NCBI GenBank assembly: GCA_900546285.1
Contig: URCJ01000002.1
Location: 32,029-96,028, forward strand
Source of the DNA: an uncultured Solobacterium sp.
Lineage (GTDB): Bacteria; Bacillota_I; Bacilli_A; Erysipelotrichales; Erysipelotrichaceae
Reading direction: 5' to 3'
Length of the DNA: 64,000 nucleotides
Both the position numbers and the translations under genes were made by a program. Shown here piece by piece: positions 8,761-16,500 of the stretch. Each line of letters starts with the position of its first letter. Within the stretch, counting starts at the first letter, position 1. A model generated the notes under the pieces. It was not told the origin of the DNA, ran no database searches, and was given only the letters and a program-made list of their open reading frames with translations.

Positions 8761-8785
8761 AAAAGGACTAGGTTAACCCCAATCC
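8761..8785 (-). terminator. Terminator of the beta-glucoside PTS operon
   Basis: On the minus strand an 8-bp stem (GGATTGGG / CCTAGTCC, two G-U pairs, loop GTTAA) is followed by TTTT, just after the IIA stop codon. It shares GGATTGGGGTTA with the terminator at 13521-13542. Confidence 0.7.
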
Positions 8786-8794
8786 TCTTGTTTG

Positions 8795-9094
8795 CTATTT
8801 ATTAATCAATTCGATAATAGTTGATGATAAATCTCTTATTGTCTCAGCACTACATAAAATAGTTTCTGCATGAATCAACAACAAACCCGTTGGTAATTCA
8901 TTATTAGTTTCCATTTGTAAAGCCTTGAAATGAGCTTTTGAAGCTTGTTCAAAGGCATCAGTACCTTCTTTAATAAGAGTTGCATAATCTTCGCCACTCT
9001 TAGCAGCCTCAATAGCTTCCAAGAAACAACTCTTAGCAGTACCAGCACAAGAAATTATCTCAAAACAAACAGTCTCATAATTACTTTGATTCAT
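8795..9094 (-). CDS. PTS lactose/cellobiose-family EIIA
   Basis: This 99-residue protein is an all-helical lactose/cellobiose-class EIIA. The phosphorylatable His lies in LLLIHAETIL (residues 73-82), where family members usually read VHAQDHL. It accepts phosphate from HPr and passes it to EIIB. Its ATG overlaps the EIIB stop codon by one base (TAATG). It is the last gene of the operon, followed by a terminator. The residues after the active His differ from the usual Gln-Asp-His pattern, which may affect partner choice. Confidence 0.92.
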   Translation of the reverse strand: MNQSNYETVCFEIISCAGTAKSCFLEAIEAAKSGEDYATLIKEGTDAFEQASKAHFKALQMETNNELPTGLLLIHAETILCSAETIRDLSSTIIELINK

Positions 9095-9393
9095 TATTTA
9101 AGCATCCCCATAATTTGGTCAAAAACCTTCTTACCATCCATCATGCCATATGTAGCCATTTCAATAGTATCAACAGGCTTTTCTCCAGCAACCGCAACAA
9201 CCTTGCTCTTTAAGTAACGAACCTGAGGACCCAATAAAACAACATCAGCCTTAGGAATATAATCACTAGACACAGCCATAGCTACCGCATTAACTTCCAT
9301 CTCAACATTGTTTTGTTTAGCAGCTTCCTTAATACGATCACACATAATCGCAGTAGAAGCTCCTTGCGAACAAATTAATAGAACATTAATCAT
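9094..9393 (-). CDS. PTS cellobiose-family EIIB
   Basis: The start chosen is the ATG at 9393, preceded by a strong Shine-Dalgarno (GGAGG), giving 99 residues; an upstream start would add 15 residues with no family match. The phosphocysteine loop LLICSQGASTAIM has the CxxGxST pattern of cellobiose-class EIIB. The protein relays phosphate from EIIA to sugar entering through EIIC. It overlaps the upstream RpiR gene by 8 bp and EIIA by 1 bp, so the three are translationally coupled. Confidence 0.93.
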   Translation of the reverse strand: MINVLLICSQGASTAIMCDRIKEAAKQNNVEMEVNAVAMAVSSDYIPKADVVLLGPQVRYLKSKVVAVAGEKPVDTIEMATYGMMDGKKVFDQIMGMLK

Positions 9394-10108
9394 CTTTTCC
9401 TCCTTTTTTGGCATACAAAATTGCAAGTACACCTTCAATAAAATTTATGCTATTTCCAGTAAAATAATCCGGAAACTTAACATTAACATTCCTGCCACTC
9501 TTAATAATGACACTTCTTTTTATTTGCTTACACAAAGTACTATTCTCATTAGAAGATAAGGCATACATCTTAGTATTCAACTTAGCACACCTCTTCTCGA
9601 TAAACAACAAATCCTTTGTCTCTCCACTCTTTGAGATAAAGATAACCAAAGACGGCTTATCAAACACAAAATCAAGTGGACTCTTCGCATGAGCACAAAA
9701 ATCTAATTCATTTAATTTATCACTGAAATAATCACAAATGTATTGTGAATAACCAATACCTACAAGATGAATTCTTGAATAAACGTTTGACAACAAATCC
9801 TTAACAAGCTCATCTACCACCTGCAAAGACTGTTCCGTAATAAGCATAGTTTGCATCACACCAGGCACATGATACTCAATAGGAGACAAACATTGATGCT
9901 TAAATCCAAATAACATCTCACTATAGCTCTCATAACCAAGTTTCTTTGCCAAACGCACAATACTTGTCGTTGACACATAAAACATCGATGCAATCTCTCT
10001 TATCGCAATCTTATATTCTCCCTTTTGGATACGCTTAATAATCTCATCGATTATAAGCACTTCCTCATCGGTCAAATTATTCATTTTTGCCAAGTCGTTA
10101 ATATTCAT
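9386..10108 (-). CDS. RpiR/MurR family transcriptional regulator
   Basis: The N-terminal helix-turn-helix (about residues 30-60, IAIREIASMFYVSTTSIVRLAKK) is followed by a SIS sugar-phosphate domain (IHLVGIGYSQYICDYF, then FISKSGETKDLL). RpiR regulators sense a phosphosugar and control the local operon. The start is the ATG at 10108, four codons inside the longest frame. The gene sits inside the PTS operon it probably controls, between the RDD and EIIB genes, and overlaps EIIB by 8 bp. Its operator may be the GTAACCGGTTAC palindrome upstream of the GH4 gene, but that is a guess. Confidence 0.9.
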   Translation of the reverse strand: MNINDLAKMNNLTDEEVLIIDEIIKRIQKGEYKIAIREIASMFYVSTTSIVRLAKKLGYESYSEMLFGFKHQCLSPIEYHVPGVMQTMLITEQSLQVVDELVKDLLSNVYSRIHLVGIGYSQYICDYFSDKLNELDFCAHAKSPLDFVFDKPSLVIFISKSGETKDLLFIEKRCAKLNTKMYALSSNENSTLCKQIKRSVIIKSGRNVNVKFPDYFTGNSINFIEGVLAILYAKKGGKDD

Positions 10109-10129
10109 AAAGCATCTCAATCACTTAGA

Positions 10130-10654
10130 TTATAACATCACAACTTTTGTACCGCCGATGTAATCATGAAACATTCTTTCATTTTTTTCAAACACTAAAA
10201 GCGACACAGAAACAAGAGAAATAATTGTAAACAAATAAACCAAATATCGAACTGGAACGCGCCCAACATAAGGCATTAAAACATTACGAATATAGTTGCT
10301 TAGTGGCACAAAAGACCCCTCAACAATAACAACTCCAAGTAAATCTCTTCTAAGCAAATTCATAAAAGTAGCTTCACTGCCATTGTTATTTATAATCTTA
10401 ATTTTTAAGATCTTCTTACCAATTGTTTGTCCCTTAAAAACATACCTAGGAATAACACAGAAATAAACTATTTCCACTATAAATAATATTCCAAGTATTA
10501 CTAGTTGTTCATTTTTATCAAAAACACTAATAGGAACCACATTACTTATCAAAGAACCCTTTTTATATACATCAATTGCCACCAACAACGAATTCATCAG
10601 AAACGTTATTAGATACCAATCAATAATATATGCCACCAAGCGTCTAATCTTCAC
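10130..10654 (-). CDS. RDD family membrane protein
   Basis: This 174-residue protein has three or four membrane segments. It begins RRLVAYIIDWYLITFLMN, the RDD signature around Arg and Asp, and contains GQTIGKKILKIKI, the second family motif. RDD proteins are poorly understood; some are linked to ion or solute transport. It lies between EIIC (1 bp away) and the RpiR gene, so it belongs to the sugar operon, an unusual place for this family. The last residues (DYIGGTKVVML) match the usual end of the domain. Confidence 0.9.
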   Translation of the reverse strand: MKIRRLVAYIIDWYLITFLMNSLLVAIDVYKKGSLISNVVPISVFDKNEQLVILGILFIVEIVYFCVIPRYVFKGQTIGKKILKIKIINNNGSEATFMNLLRRDLLGVVIVEGSFVPLSNYIRNVLMPYVGRVPVRYLVYLFTIISLVSVSLLVFEKNERMFHDYIGGTKVVML

Positions 10655-10655
10655 T

Positions 10656-11945
10656 TTATTTAACCTTCTTTAATTCTTCTTCTTCAATTAAATACTTCTT
10701 ATCTAAAGTCTTAATAAACGGATAATAAATAACACCTGCAACAACCATAATTACTAGTTGTAATAAACCACCACGAATATCATTACACATTAGATAACCG
10801 CCCAAGAATGGAGGCATAGTCCATGGAACTACAACACCTGTAGGATATGGAACCAAACCAAAATACATTGAAGCATACGCAATTGTTGTACAAATAAATG
10901 GAACGATCATGAATGGAATCAACATAACTGGATTCATAACAAGTGGCAAACCAAAGATAATTGGCTCATTAACATTGAACAAACCTGGAATAAGACCACC
11001 CTTACCAACTGCCTTAACTCTTTCAGACTTGCACATAAACAACATCTCAAACGCAAGAGGAAGAGTAATACCTGTACCACCCAAGAAAATAATTAAATTA
11101 GCGAAATCCTGAGTAACAATAAATGGACGAGCAGCCAACGCATCAGCCGCATATACTGCATAATTGGCATCACGAGCAGCATACCATAGTGGAGCCATAA
11201 TAGAATCAACAACATTAGTACCATGAATGCCAAAGAACCATAAGAATGAGTTGATAAAAGAGATAATCATAGTACCAACAAAAGAAGTAGTAAGACTTGC
11301 AAGTGGAGCTTGTAATAAACTATAAATCAAATTATATGCAGTCTCATAAGGTGTCGCATTAATCACATAACGAACAATCAAGAATACTAGAGCACAAATA
11401 GCTGCTGGAGTTAAAGCTGTAAATTGATTCTTTACAAACACAGGAACACTATCAGGCATCTTAATTGTCAATTTCTTCTTTACACAGAACTCATAAATAC
11501 CAACTGAAACAAAGGCTACAATAACGCTTAAGAACAATGATGAAGCACCAAACATTCCCAAATCAATCATTCCATCTTGTGCATGAATTAAAATAAAATA
11601 ACTCATCAAAGACATTACAGTACCAGGAAGTGGTGTCAAATCTTTCTTTCTTGATAACTCATAAGAAGTACCAATCATAGTAACAAGCGCAATCAAACCA
11701 AAAGTAGATGGATTAATAATATCCCAGTTCCATCCACCCCATATTTCCTCTCCAAAGATAGAAATCATTAAATTTTGGAAAGGCTTAAATGGAATTTCAC
11801 CAATGATACATGCAAACGCGCCAACCAACAACAATGGTGTTGTAAGCATAATACCGTATTGAATAGATGAAATATACTTATTCTGTTCAATAACACCAGC
11901 TATTGGAAGTATCTTCTCCTCCAACCAACTAATAAACTTTTTCAT
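10656..11945 (-). CDS. PTS cellobiose-family EIIC (CelB-like permease)
   Basis: This 429-residue permease has about ten membrane segments. NVNEPIIFGLPLVMNP is the lactose/cellobiose-class EIIC signature with the sugar-phosphorylation Glu, and WFFGIHGTNVVDSIM is the conserved loop before it. It brings in a beta-linked disaccharide and phosphorylates it with EIIB. A good Shine-Dalgarno (AGGAG) precedes the ATG. The GH4 hydrolase lies immediately upstream and EIIB/EIIA lie downstream, separated by the RDD and RpiR genes. Confidence 0.94.
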   Translation of the reverse strand: MKKFISWLEEKILPIAGVIEQNKYISSIQYGIMLTTPLLLVGAFACIIGEIPFKPFQNLMISIFGEEIWGGWNWDIINPSTFGLIALVTMIGTSYELSRKKDLTPLPGTVMSLMSYFILIHAQDGMIDLGMFGASSLFLSVIVAFVSVGIYEFCVKKKLTIKMPDSVPVFVKNQFTALTPAAICALVFLIVRYVINATPYETAYNLIYSLLQAPLASLTTSFVGTMIISFINSFLWFFGIHGTNVVDSIMAPLWYAARDANYAVYAADALAARPFIVTQDFANLIIFLGGTGITLPLAFEMLFMCKSERVKAVGKGGLIPGLFNVNEPIIFGLPLVMNPVMLIPFMIVPFICTTIAYASMYFGLVPYPTGVVVPWTMPPFLGGYLMCNDIRGGLLQLVIMVVAGVIYYPFIKTLDKKYLIEEEELKKVK

Positions 11946-11958
11946 AATCTTCTCCTAC

Positions 11959-13365
11959 TTATTTAAACTCTGGCCAATATTTACCATTAGCCTCTTTAAA
12001 ATCCTTAATTAACTTCTTAGCTAAATCAGCATCACGAACCACTCTATTTTCAGTAAATGCTTGTAAAAGTTTTTGATCACTTTGTTCAAAAATCGCATCA
12101 ACCAAAAGCTTTTCACATGCATATTGATTCTCAAGTAAACCCTTTTCAAATTGAGGCACCTCACCATAATTTAAAGGAACAATTTCTTGAGCACCAACTC
12201 TACATGCAACCTCTAACATCATTCCTGAATCAAGATTTGGACAAATACCATTGTTCTTAGTCATAACCAAGCCAATGCTGTTGTCGTTATTAATAATAGA
12301 CAATACTAGTTCAACCAAATATGCTGCATGCACATCATTATCTGCATAAACTGTAGAAGCAGCCTGTGGATTATCAATTTCATAATCTGGATTGATTCTA
12401 GAACTAATATCATATTCAGTTCCCTTCATCTTACCCAAAGCTACAACCTTCTTACAGTAATCAAACACCATTGTTTCTCTACCCTTAACCACCTCATCAT
12501 ATCTTGTATGATCAACGCTATAATGGCCTAAAGTCTTGCCGTTGTATAGATAATATAAGTTATAAGTATTTGGTAATGAATAAGGGAAATCATGCATCAT
12601 CTCTAAATGATTCAAGAAAGTAATTCCCCAATGATCATCTGGTCCCTTGATTTTCTCTTCAAATTGCTTATGCAAGTCATCATAATTATTCTTTACATAA
12701 TCAAGTAATTCCGGAAGATAATCATGTCCAGTCTTCTTATCATAAATACCTGTAAACCAACCCAAGTGATTTAAACCAAAATACCTTGGATAAATCTGTG
12801 AACGCTTAACATTGATTAAAGGCAAATAAGCATCCAACACCGAAGTTGGCATATCACAAATATTAACTAGTTTCTTATCATCAGGGAACTTACGCTTAGT
12901 AGCCTCAGCCACAATAGCAGCAGGATTAGAATAATTAATAATCCAAGCATCCTTACTATATTTACGGATATCTTCAACTAGCTCAACCATTTGAACTACA
13001 CTTCTAACTCCATACGCTAAACCACCAGGACCACAAGTTTCTTGACCAATCACACCATACTTATATGGAATCTTCTCATCATTATTTCTTTGTTCCATGC
13101 CACCAGCACGAATTTGCACAAAAGCGAAATCAATATCCTTAAACGCTTCCTCTTTGTCTAGTGTATATTTGAATTCCAAACCCGGATAATATTCACTAAA
13201 CATTATCTTGCCAAATTCGCCTACTGGTCTTTGCCTTTCTTCATCATTGTCATAAAGAACAACTTTCTTTAAAGGAAAGTCCCTTTGCATCATACAAAGT
13301 AATTCAATCATATCTGGAGTATAGGTACTACCGCCTCCACAAATTACTACTGAATATTTTTTCAT
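11959..13365 (-). CDS. Glycoside hydrolase family 4, probable 6-phospho-beta-glucosidase
   Basis: This is an NAD+ and Mn2+-dependent GH4 enzyme. VVICGGGSTYTPDMIE at the N-terminus is the dinucleotide-binding loop; INYSNPAAIV and CDMPTSVLDAY supply metal-site residues (Asn, Cys), and YFGLNHLGWF the conserved His. The start is the ATG at 13365, preceded by GGAGAAACA, giving 468 residues. It should split the phosphorylated beta-disaccharide brought in by the adjacent cellobiose-class PTS. Beta rather than alpha specificity is inferred from the PTS partner. It is the first gene of the operon. Confidence 0.9.
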   Translation of the reverse strand: MKKYSVVICGGGSTYTPDMIELLCMMQRDFPLKKVVLYDNDEERQRPVGEFGKIMFSEYYPGLEFKYTLDKEEAFKDIDFAFVQIRAGGMEQRNNDEKIPYKYGVIGQETCGPGGLAYGVRSVVQMVELVEDIRKYSKDAWIINYSNPAAIVAEATKRKFPDDKKLVNICDMPTSVLDAYLPLINVKRSQIYPRYFGLNHLGWFTGIYDKKTGHDYLPELLDYVKNNYDDLHKQFEEKIKGPDDHWGITFLNHLEMMHDFPYSLPNTYNLYYLYNGKTLGHYSVDHTRYDEVVKGRETMVFDYCKKVVALGKMKGTEYDISSRINPDYEIDNPQAASTVYADNDVHAAYLVELVLSIINNDNSIGLVMTKNNGICPNLDSGMMLEVACRVGAQEIVPLNYGEVPQFEKGLLENQYACEKLLVDAIFEQSDQKLLQAFTENRVVRDADLAKKLIKDFKEANGKYWPEFK

Positions 13366-13413
13366 TGTTTCTCCTTCATACAAACGCACCTTCGAAGTAT
13401 TGTTTATGGCTTT

Positions 13414-13449
13414 ATTATAAAAAAGTAAATTTCAAAGTAAACGCTTCAA
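13414..13449 (-). promoter_or_regulatory. Beta-glucoside operon promoter with overlapping cre-like site
   Basis: On the minus strand TTTACT (13436-13441), a 16-nt spacer and TATAAT (13414-13419) form a promoter. TTGAAGCGTTTACT (13436-13449) matches the cre consensus TGNAANCGNWNNCW at all but the second base and overlaps the -35, so CcpA binding there would block the polymerase. Confidence 0.55.
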
Positions 13450-13464
13450 ACAAATTTAGAAAAC

Positions 13465-13489
13465 GGTTACATTTTAAGTAACCGGTTAC
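13465..13489 (-). promoter_or_regulatory. Palindromic operator candidate GTAACCGGTTAC
   Basis: A perfect 12-bp palindrome (13478-13489) with a further half-site GGTTAC at 13465-13470, so that GGTTAC/GTAACC also forms an inverted repeat with a 7-nt spacer. It lies upstream of the GH4 promoter, suiting an activator or a looping repressor. Confidence 0.45.
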
Positions 13490-13514
13490 GCTTTTTTTAC
13501 TAAAAACATGAAAC

Positions 13515-13542
13515 AAAAAAGGACTGAGAATAACCCCAATCC
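13515..13542 (-). terminator. Terminator of the HPr-lactate dehydrogenase gene
   Basis: GGATTG...CAGTCC stem (one G-U pair), followed by six Ts on the minus strand, 28 nt after the stop codon. Confidence 0.75.
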
Positions 13543-13569
13543 TTTGTTTGATTTAATCTAATTATCTAA

Positions 13570-14868
13570 CTACTTAACTTGAGCAGGACCAAAATCCTTA
13601 TGTTCTACATAGTTACGAGCATTTTCCATTGTACGAGTAGCGATAGCTTGTAATGCTTCACGAGTGAAGAATGCTTGATGTGAAGTAATAACTACTTGAG
13701 GGAACATCAACAATCTACCAGTAATATCATTTGTAACGATATCATCAGACAAGTCAGTATAAACATTTGTATCCTCACCCTCATAAACATCTAGTGCAAC
13801 CGCATGGAACTTACCAGCCTTTAAAGCGTCGATTAAATCTTCCGCATTAATCAAACCACCTCTTGCAGTATTAACTAACATTGCAGTAGGCTTCATCATA
13901 TCGATTGATTCTTTATTAATCAAGTGATAAGTACCGCCTTCTCCCATAATTAATGGAGCATGAAGAGAAATTAAATCTGACTTCTTAAACAATTCTTCCT
14001 TAGAAACATAAGTTAACAAGCCGCTCTCTTCTAATTGCTTATTAGGATAAGCATCCCAACCAATAACCTTCATACCATAACCCTTACAGATATTAGCCAT
14101 ACAAACACCAATCTTACCAGTACCAATAATACCAGCAACCTTATTATGTAAGTCCATACCCAATAAACCAGTTAAATCGAAGTTATTATCCTTAATCTTG
14201 TTATAAGCCTTATGAAGTCTTCTATTAGCCATTTGTAAAATAGCCATACCATGTTCAGCAACCGCATAAGGTGAATAAGCAGGAACTCTTAATACAGTAA
14301 TACCCAATTCATTACATGTCTTGATATCAACATTATTGAAACCAGCACATCTTAATAGAACTAAGTTGACATCATATTCATATAATTTTCTAACAACATC
14401 TTCGCCACATTCATCATTAACGAAAATGCAAACTGCCTCATAACCCTTAGCCAAAGAAACAGTCTCGCTTGTTAAACGAACATCAAAATAAGTGATATCA
14501 ACATTATAAGTACCAGGACCCTTATCCTTTGATAGTTCAACGAAGAAAGTCTTATCATAGTCCTTAGCACCGAAGAAAGCTACCTTCAATGGACGCATTG
14601 TATCTAAACGATTGAACTTTGTATCCAAGACATGCATTACCTTGTCGAAACATGCATTCTCATCATCACCATCGATATCAATCTTAATCTCATCATTTTG
14701 TTTACAACCAAGAGATAAAATAGCAGTCACATTCTTCGCATCAACAGTCTTTCCATTTGCAGTCAAAGTAACTGTACTATTAAAGTTACTACAACCCTGT
14801 GCAAACATAGCAGCAGGACGTGCGTGCATACCATTTTCATCTTTAATCACATAAGTATAACTAATCAT
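13570..14868 (-). CDS. HPr domain fused to D-lactate dehydrogenase (2-hydroxyacid dehydrogenase)
   Basis: Residues 1-88 are an HPr phosphocarrier domain with the active-site His at its normal position, His15, in GMHARPAAM. The position of regulatory Ser46 is Asn (AKNVTAILSLG), so HPr kinase could not act there. Residues 93-432 are a complete D-lactate dehydrogenase: GIIGTGKIGVCMANI is the NAD-binding loop, NTARGG has the substrate Arg, ALDVYEGED the Glu and ITSHQAFFT the catalytic His, most like LdhA. The enzyme reduces pyruvate to D-lactate, and the HPr domain could receive phosphate from enzyme I. The frame is continuous with no sign of error. It has its own promoter, a cre-like site and a terminator, just upstream of a PTS operon. 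Confidence 0.93.
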   Translation of the reverse strand: MISYTYVIKDENGMHARPAAMFAQGCSNFNSTVTLTANGKTVDAKNVTAILSLGCKQNDEIKIDIDGDDENACFDKVMHVLDTKFNRLDTMRPLKVAFFGAKDYDKTFFVELSKDKGPGTYNVDITYFDVRLTSETVSLAKGYEAVCIFVNDECGEDVVRKLYEYDVNLVLLRCAGFNNVDIKTCNELGITVLRVPAYSPYAVAEHGMAILQMANRRLHKAYNKIKDNNFDLTGLLGMDLHNKVAGIIGTGKIGVCMANICKGYGMKVIGWDAYPNKQLEESGLLTYVSKEELFKKSDLISLHAPLIMGEGGTYHLINKESIDMMKPTAMLVNTARGGLINAEDLIDALKAGKFHAVALDVYEGEDTNVYTDLSDDIVTNDITGRLLMFPQVVITSHQAFFTREALQAIATRTMENARNYVEHKDFGPAQVK

Positions 14869-14895
14869 TTAATTGTCCCTCTCTTTTCCTTTTTT

Positions 14896-14927
14896 ATTAT
14901 AACAAGTAAACTTATCATATAGTTTAC
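14896..14927 (-). promoter_or_regulatory. hpr-ldh promoter with inverted repeat
   Basis: TATAAT at 14896-14901 (minus strand) and a perfect 7-bp inverted repeat GTAAACT-N8-AGTTTAC (14906-14927) where the -35 should be. No good -35 is visible, so an activator may be needed. Confidence 0.5.
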
Positions 14928-14956
14928 ACAAACACACAATAAAAGCCGTTTTCAAG

Positions 14957-14970
14957 GGATAACGCTTACA
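14957..14970 (-). promoter_or_regulatory. cre-like site upstream of hpr-ldh
   Basis: TGTAAGCGTTATCC on the minus strand matches 13 of 14 positions of the cre consensus and lies about 55 bp upstream of the -10 box. An upstream cre is the arrangement used for CcpA activation of overflow metabolism. Confidence 0.5.
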
Positions 14971-14982
14971 ATGTTAATAATT

Positions 14983-15012
14983 ACCCTAAAAGAGACATTT
15001 TGAGGGTTTTTT
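14983..15012 (+). terminator. Terminator-like hairpin before the HTH-HipA module
   Basis: ACCCTAAAA pairs with TTTT-G-AGGGT (one bulge) and is followed by five Ts on the plus strand. No plus-strand gene lies upstream, so it may stop antisense transcription or insulate the module. Confidence 0.45.
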
Positions 15013-15016
15013 CGAT

Positions 15017-15033
15017 AAAAAAGTCCTCATTTT
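15017..15033. repeat. Left 17-bp direct repeat flanking the HTH-HipA module
   Basis: AAAAAAGTCCTCATTTT, identical to 16423-16439. It lies between the upstream terminator and the TATAAT (15047-15052) of the module. Confidence 0.75.
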
Positions 15034-15069
15034 GTCTGTTTATGTGTATAATTTAAACAAGGAAACAAC

Positions 15070-15630
15070 ATGAAATTTGCAATTAGAGAAAAATTATCAG
15101 GGAAAGACATTAAACAGTTAAGAAAAAAATTAAATCTAACGCAAAACGAATTTGCAAACTTTTGTTGCGTCAGCAACAAAACCATAGAAAGATGGGAAAA
15201 GAGTGAGCAAGTATATGGAACCATAAACACTATTTATGAAATGCTAAACAACAATAATAATTTAATAGAAGAACTCAAAATCCCAGCATTCGCTTCAAAC
15301 TTCACAGTAAGATTAAAATACTATGAAAATGCCATGCTATGCACATTAATAGATGTTGATGAAATCAGTAGAATCATAAAAATAAAAAACTTTACCAAAG
15401 ATATTTATAAACGTGCATTCGGCACTAACAATATCCCAAACTATGATGACTATATTGAATTCTTAAAAAGTAGATGTTTTCCTGAAGAAAGAGATAAATT
15501 AAAGCTCATGTTAAGAGAATTAGACCTTCCTTTTTATGATCCTTTTATGATAATTGAAAAAACACAAGGAAGAATGGCTGAAGACAATTTTTGGATAAAA
15601 ATAGAATACGGAGGAATCAACAATGATTGA
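15070..15630 (+). CDS. XRE-type helix-turn-helix regulator paired with a HipA-like kinase
   Basis: In this 186-residue protein, residues 8-45 form an XRE helix-turn-helix (DIKQLRKKLNLTQNEFA, then VSNKTIERWE). The remaining 140 residues include a CFPEERDKLKLMLRELDLP block and IEKTQGRMAEDNFWIKIE; similar extensions are familiar in clostridial regulators located beside HipA-like kinases. It probably acts as antitoxin and autorepressor. AAGGA precedes the ATG and TATAAT lies at 15047-15052. It overlaps the kinase gene by 8 bp, so the two are translationally coupled. Confidence 0.8.
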   Translation: MKFAIREKLSGKDIKQLRKKLNLTQNEFANFCCVSNKTIERWEKSEQVYGTINTIYEMLNNNNNLIEELKIPAFASNFTVRLKYYENAMLCTLIDVDEISRIIKIKNFTKDIYKRAFGTNNIPNYDDYIEFLKSRCFPEERDKLKLMLRELDLPFYDPFMIIEKTQGRMAEDNFWIKIEYGGINND

Positions 15631-16423
15631 CTTATTTGATCAAGAAATATACCAAGATAATCGAAAATCATCAAAAGGCAATCAACTAAAGTGGCAAAAA
15701 GAAGACACTTGGTACAAGGCTGATTACTGTGGCTATGAAGGATTAGCAGAATATGTTGTTTCTAAACTTTTAGTATTCTCTAATTTAAATGAAGATGAAT
15801 ATGTACTCTATGATACTGAACAAATTAGATATGGAGACACTATCTACAATGGCTGTAGAAGCACAAACTTCTTAAAAGAAGATGAATCTTTAATCACCTT
15901 AGAAAGACTCTTTAAAAACAGATATGGTCAAAGCTTATACCAAAGCATTTTTAAAATTAGCGACTTAAACAAAAGAAAAGACTTCATCATCAACAACATC
16001 AAATTATTAACAAACCTCCAAGATTTCGATAAATATCTATCTAAAATACTAACTATCGACGCTTTATTTCTTAATGAAGATAGACACATGCACAATCTTG
16101 CGGTAATAAGAAAAAAAGATGACACCTACGATTACTGTCCAATCTTTGACAATGGTGCTTGCCTATTATCAGACACTATAATGGACTACCCACTAAACAA
16201 GGATATATTCCAATTGATGAAAAAAGTTAGATCAAAAACTATCTCTACTGATTTTGACGAACAACTAGAAATAGTAGATGATTCTTTAATTAAATTCACT
16301 TGGAATAGAAACGATCTTATCAACATTTTAAACAACGAGCCATATTATGATGACACCATAAAAGAAAGAATATATGATGTTCTAATGGCTCAAAGAAACA
16401 AATATAGCTACATGTTTAAATGA
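15623..16423 (+). CDS. Short HipA-like serine/threonine kinase
   Basis: This 266-residue protein keeps the HipA C-terminal kinase core: NEDRHMHNLAV (residues 151-161) has the catalytic Asp153 and metal-binding Asn158, and IFDNG (174-178) replaces the DFG metal motif. WYKADYCGYEGLAEYVVS near the start should hold the ATP-contacting Lys. HipA toxins phosphorylate translation factors such as aminoacyl-tRNA synthetases. At 266 residues it lacks the N-subdomain of full-length HipA (about 440), as in CtkA-like and HipT-like kinases. It is coupled to the HTH gene upstream and followed at once by the right copy of the 17-bp repeat. Confidence 0.8.
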   Translation: MIDLFDQEIYQDNRKSSKGNQLKWQKEDTWYKADYCGYEGLAEYVVSKLLVFSNLNEDEYVLYDTEQIRYGDTIYNGCRSTNFLKEDESLITLERLFKNRYGQSLYQSIFKISDLNKRKDFIINNIKLLTNLQDFDKYLSKILTIDALFLNEDRHMHNLAVIRKKDDTYDYCPIFDNGACLLSDTIMDYPLNKDIFQLMKKVRSKTISTDFDEQLEIVDDSLIKFTWNRNDLINILNNEPYYDDTIKERIYDVLMAQRNKYSYMFK

Positions 16424-16439
16424 AAAAAGTCCTCATTTT
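16423..16439. repeat. Right 17-bp direct repeat flanking the HTH-HipA module
   Basis: AAAAAAGTCCTCATTTT, beginning at the last base of the kinase stop codon and identical to 15017-15033, 1406 bp away. Confidence 0.75.
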
Positions 16440-16500
16440 ATCCCTTCTTTAACAATCATAAGTCTTTATATTTTATTTCCCAAAAGAGTACAATATATCT

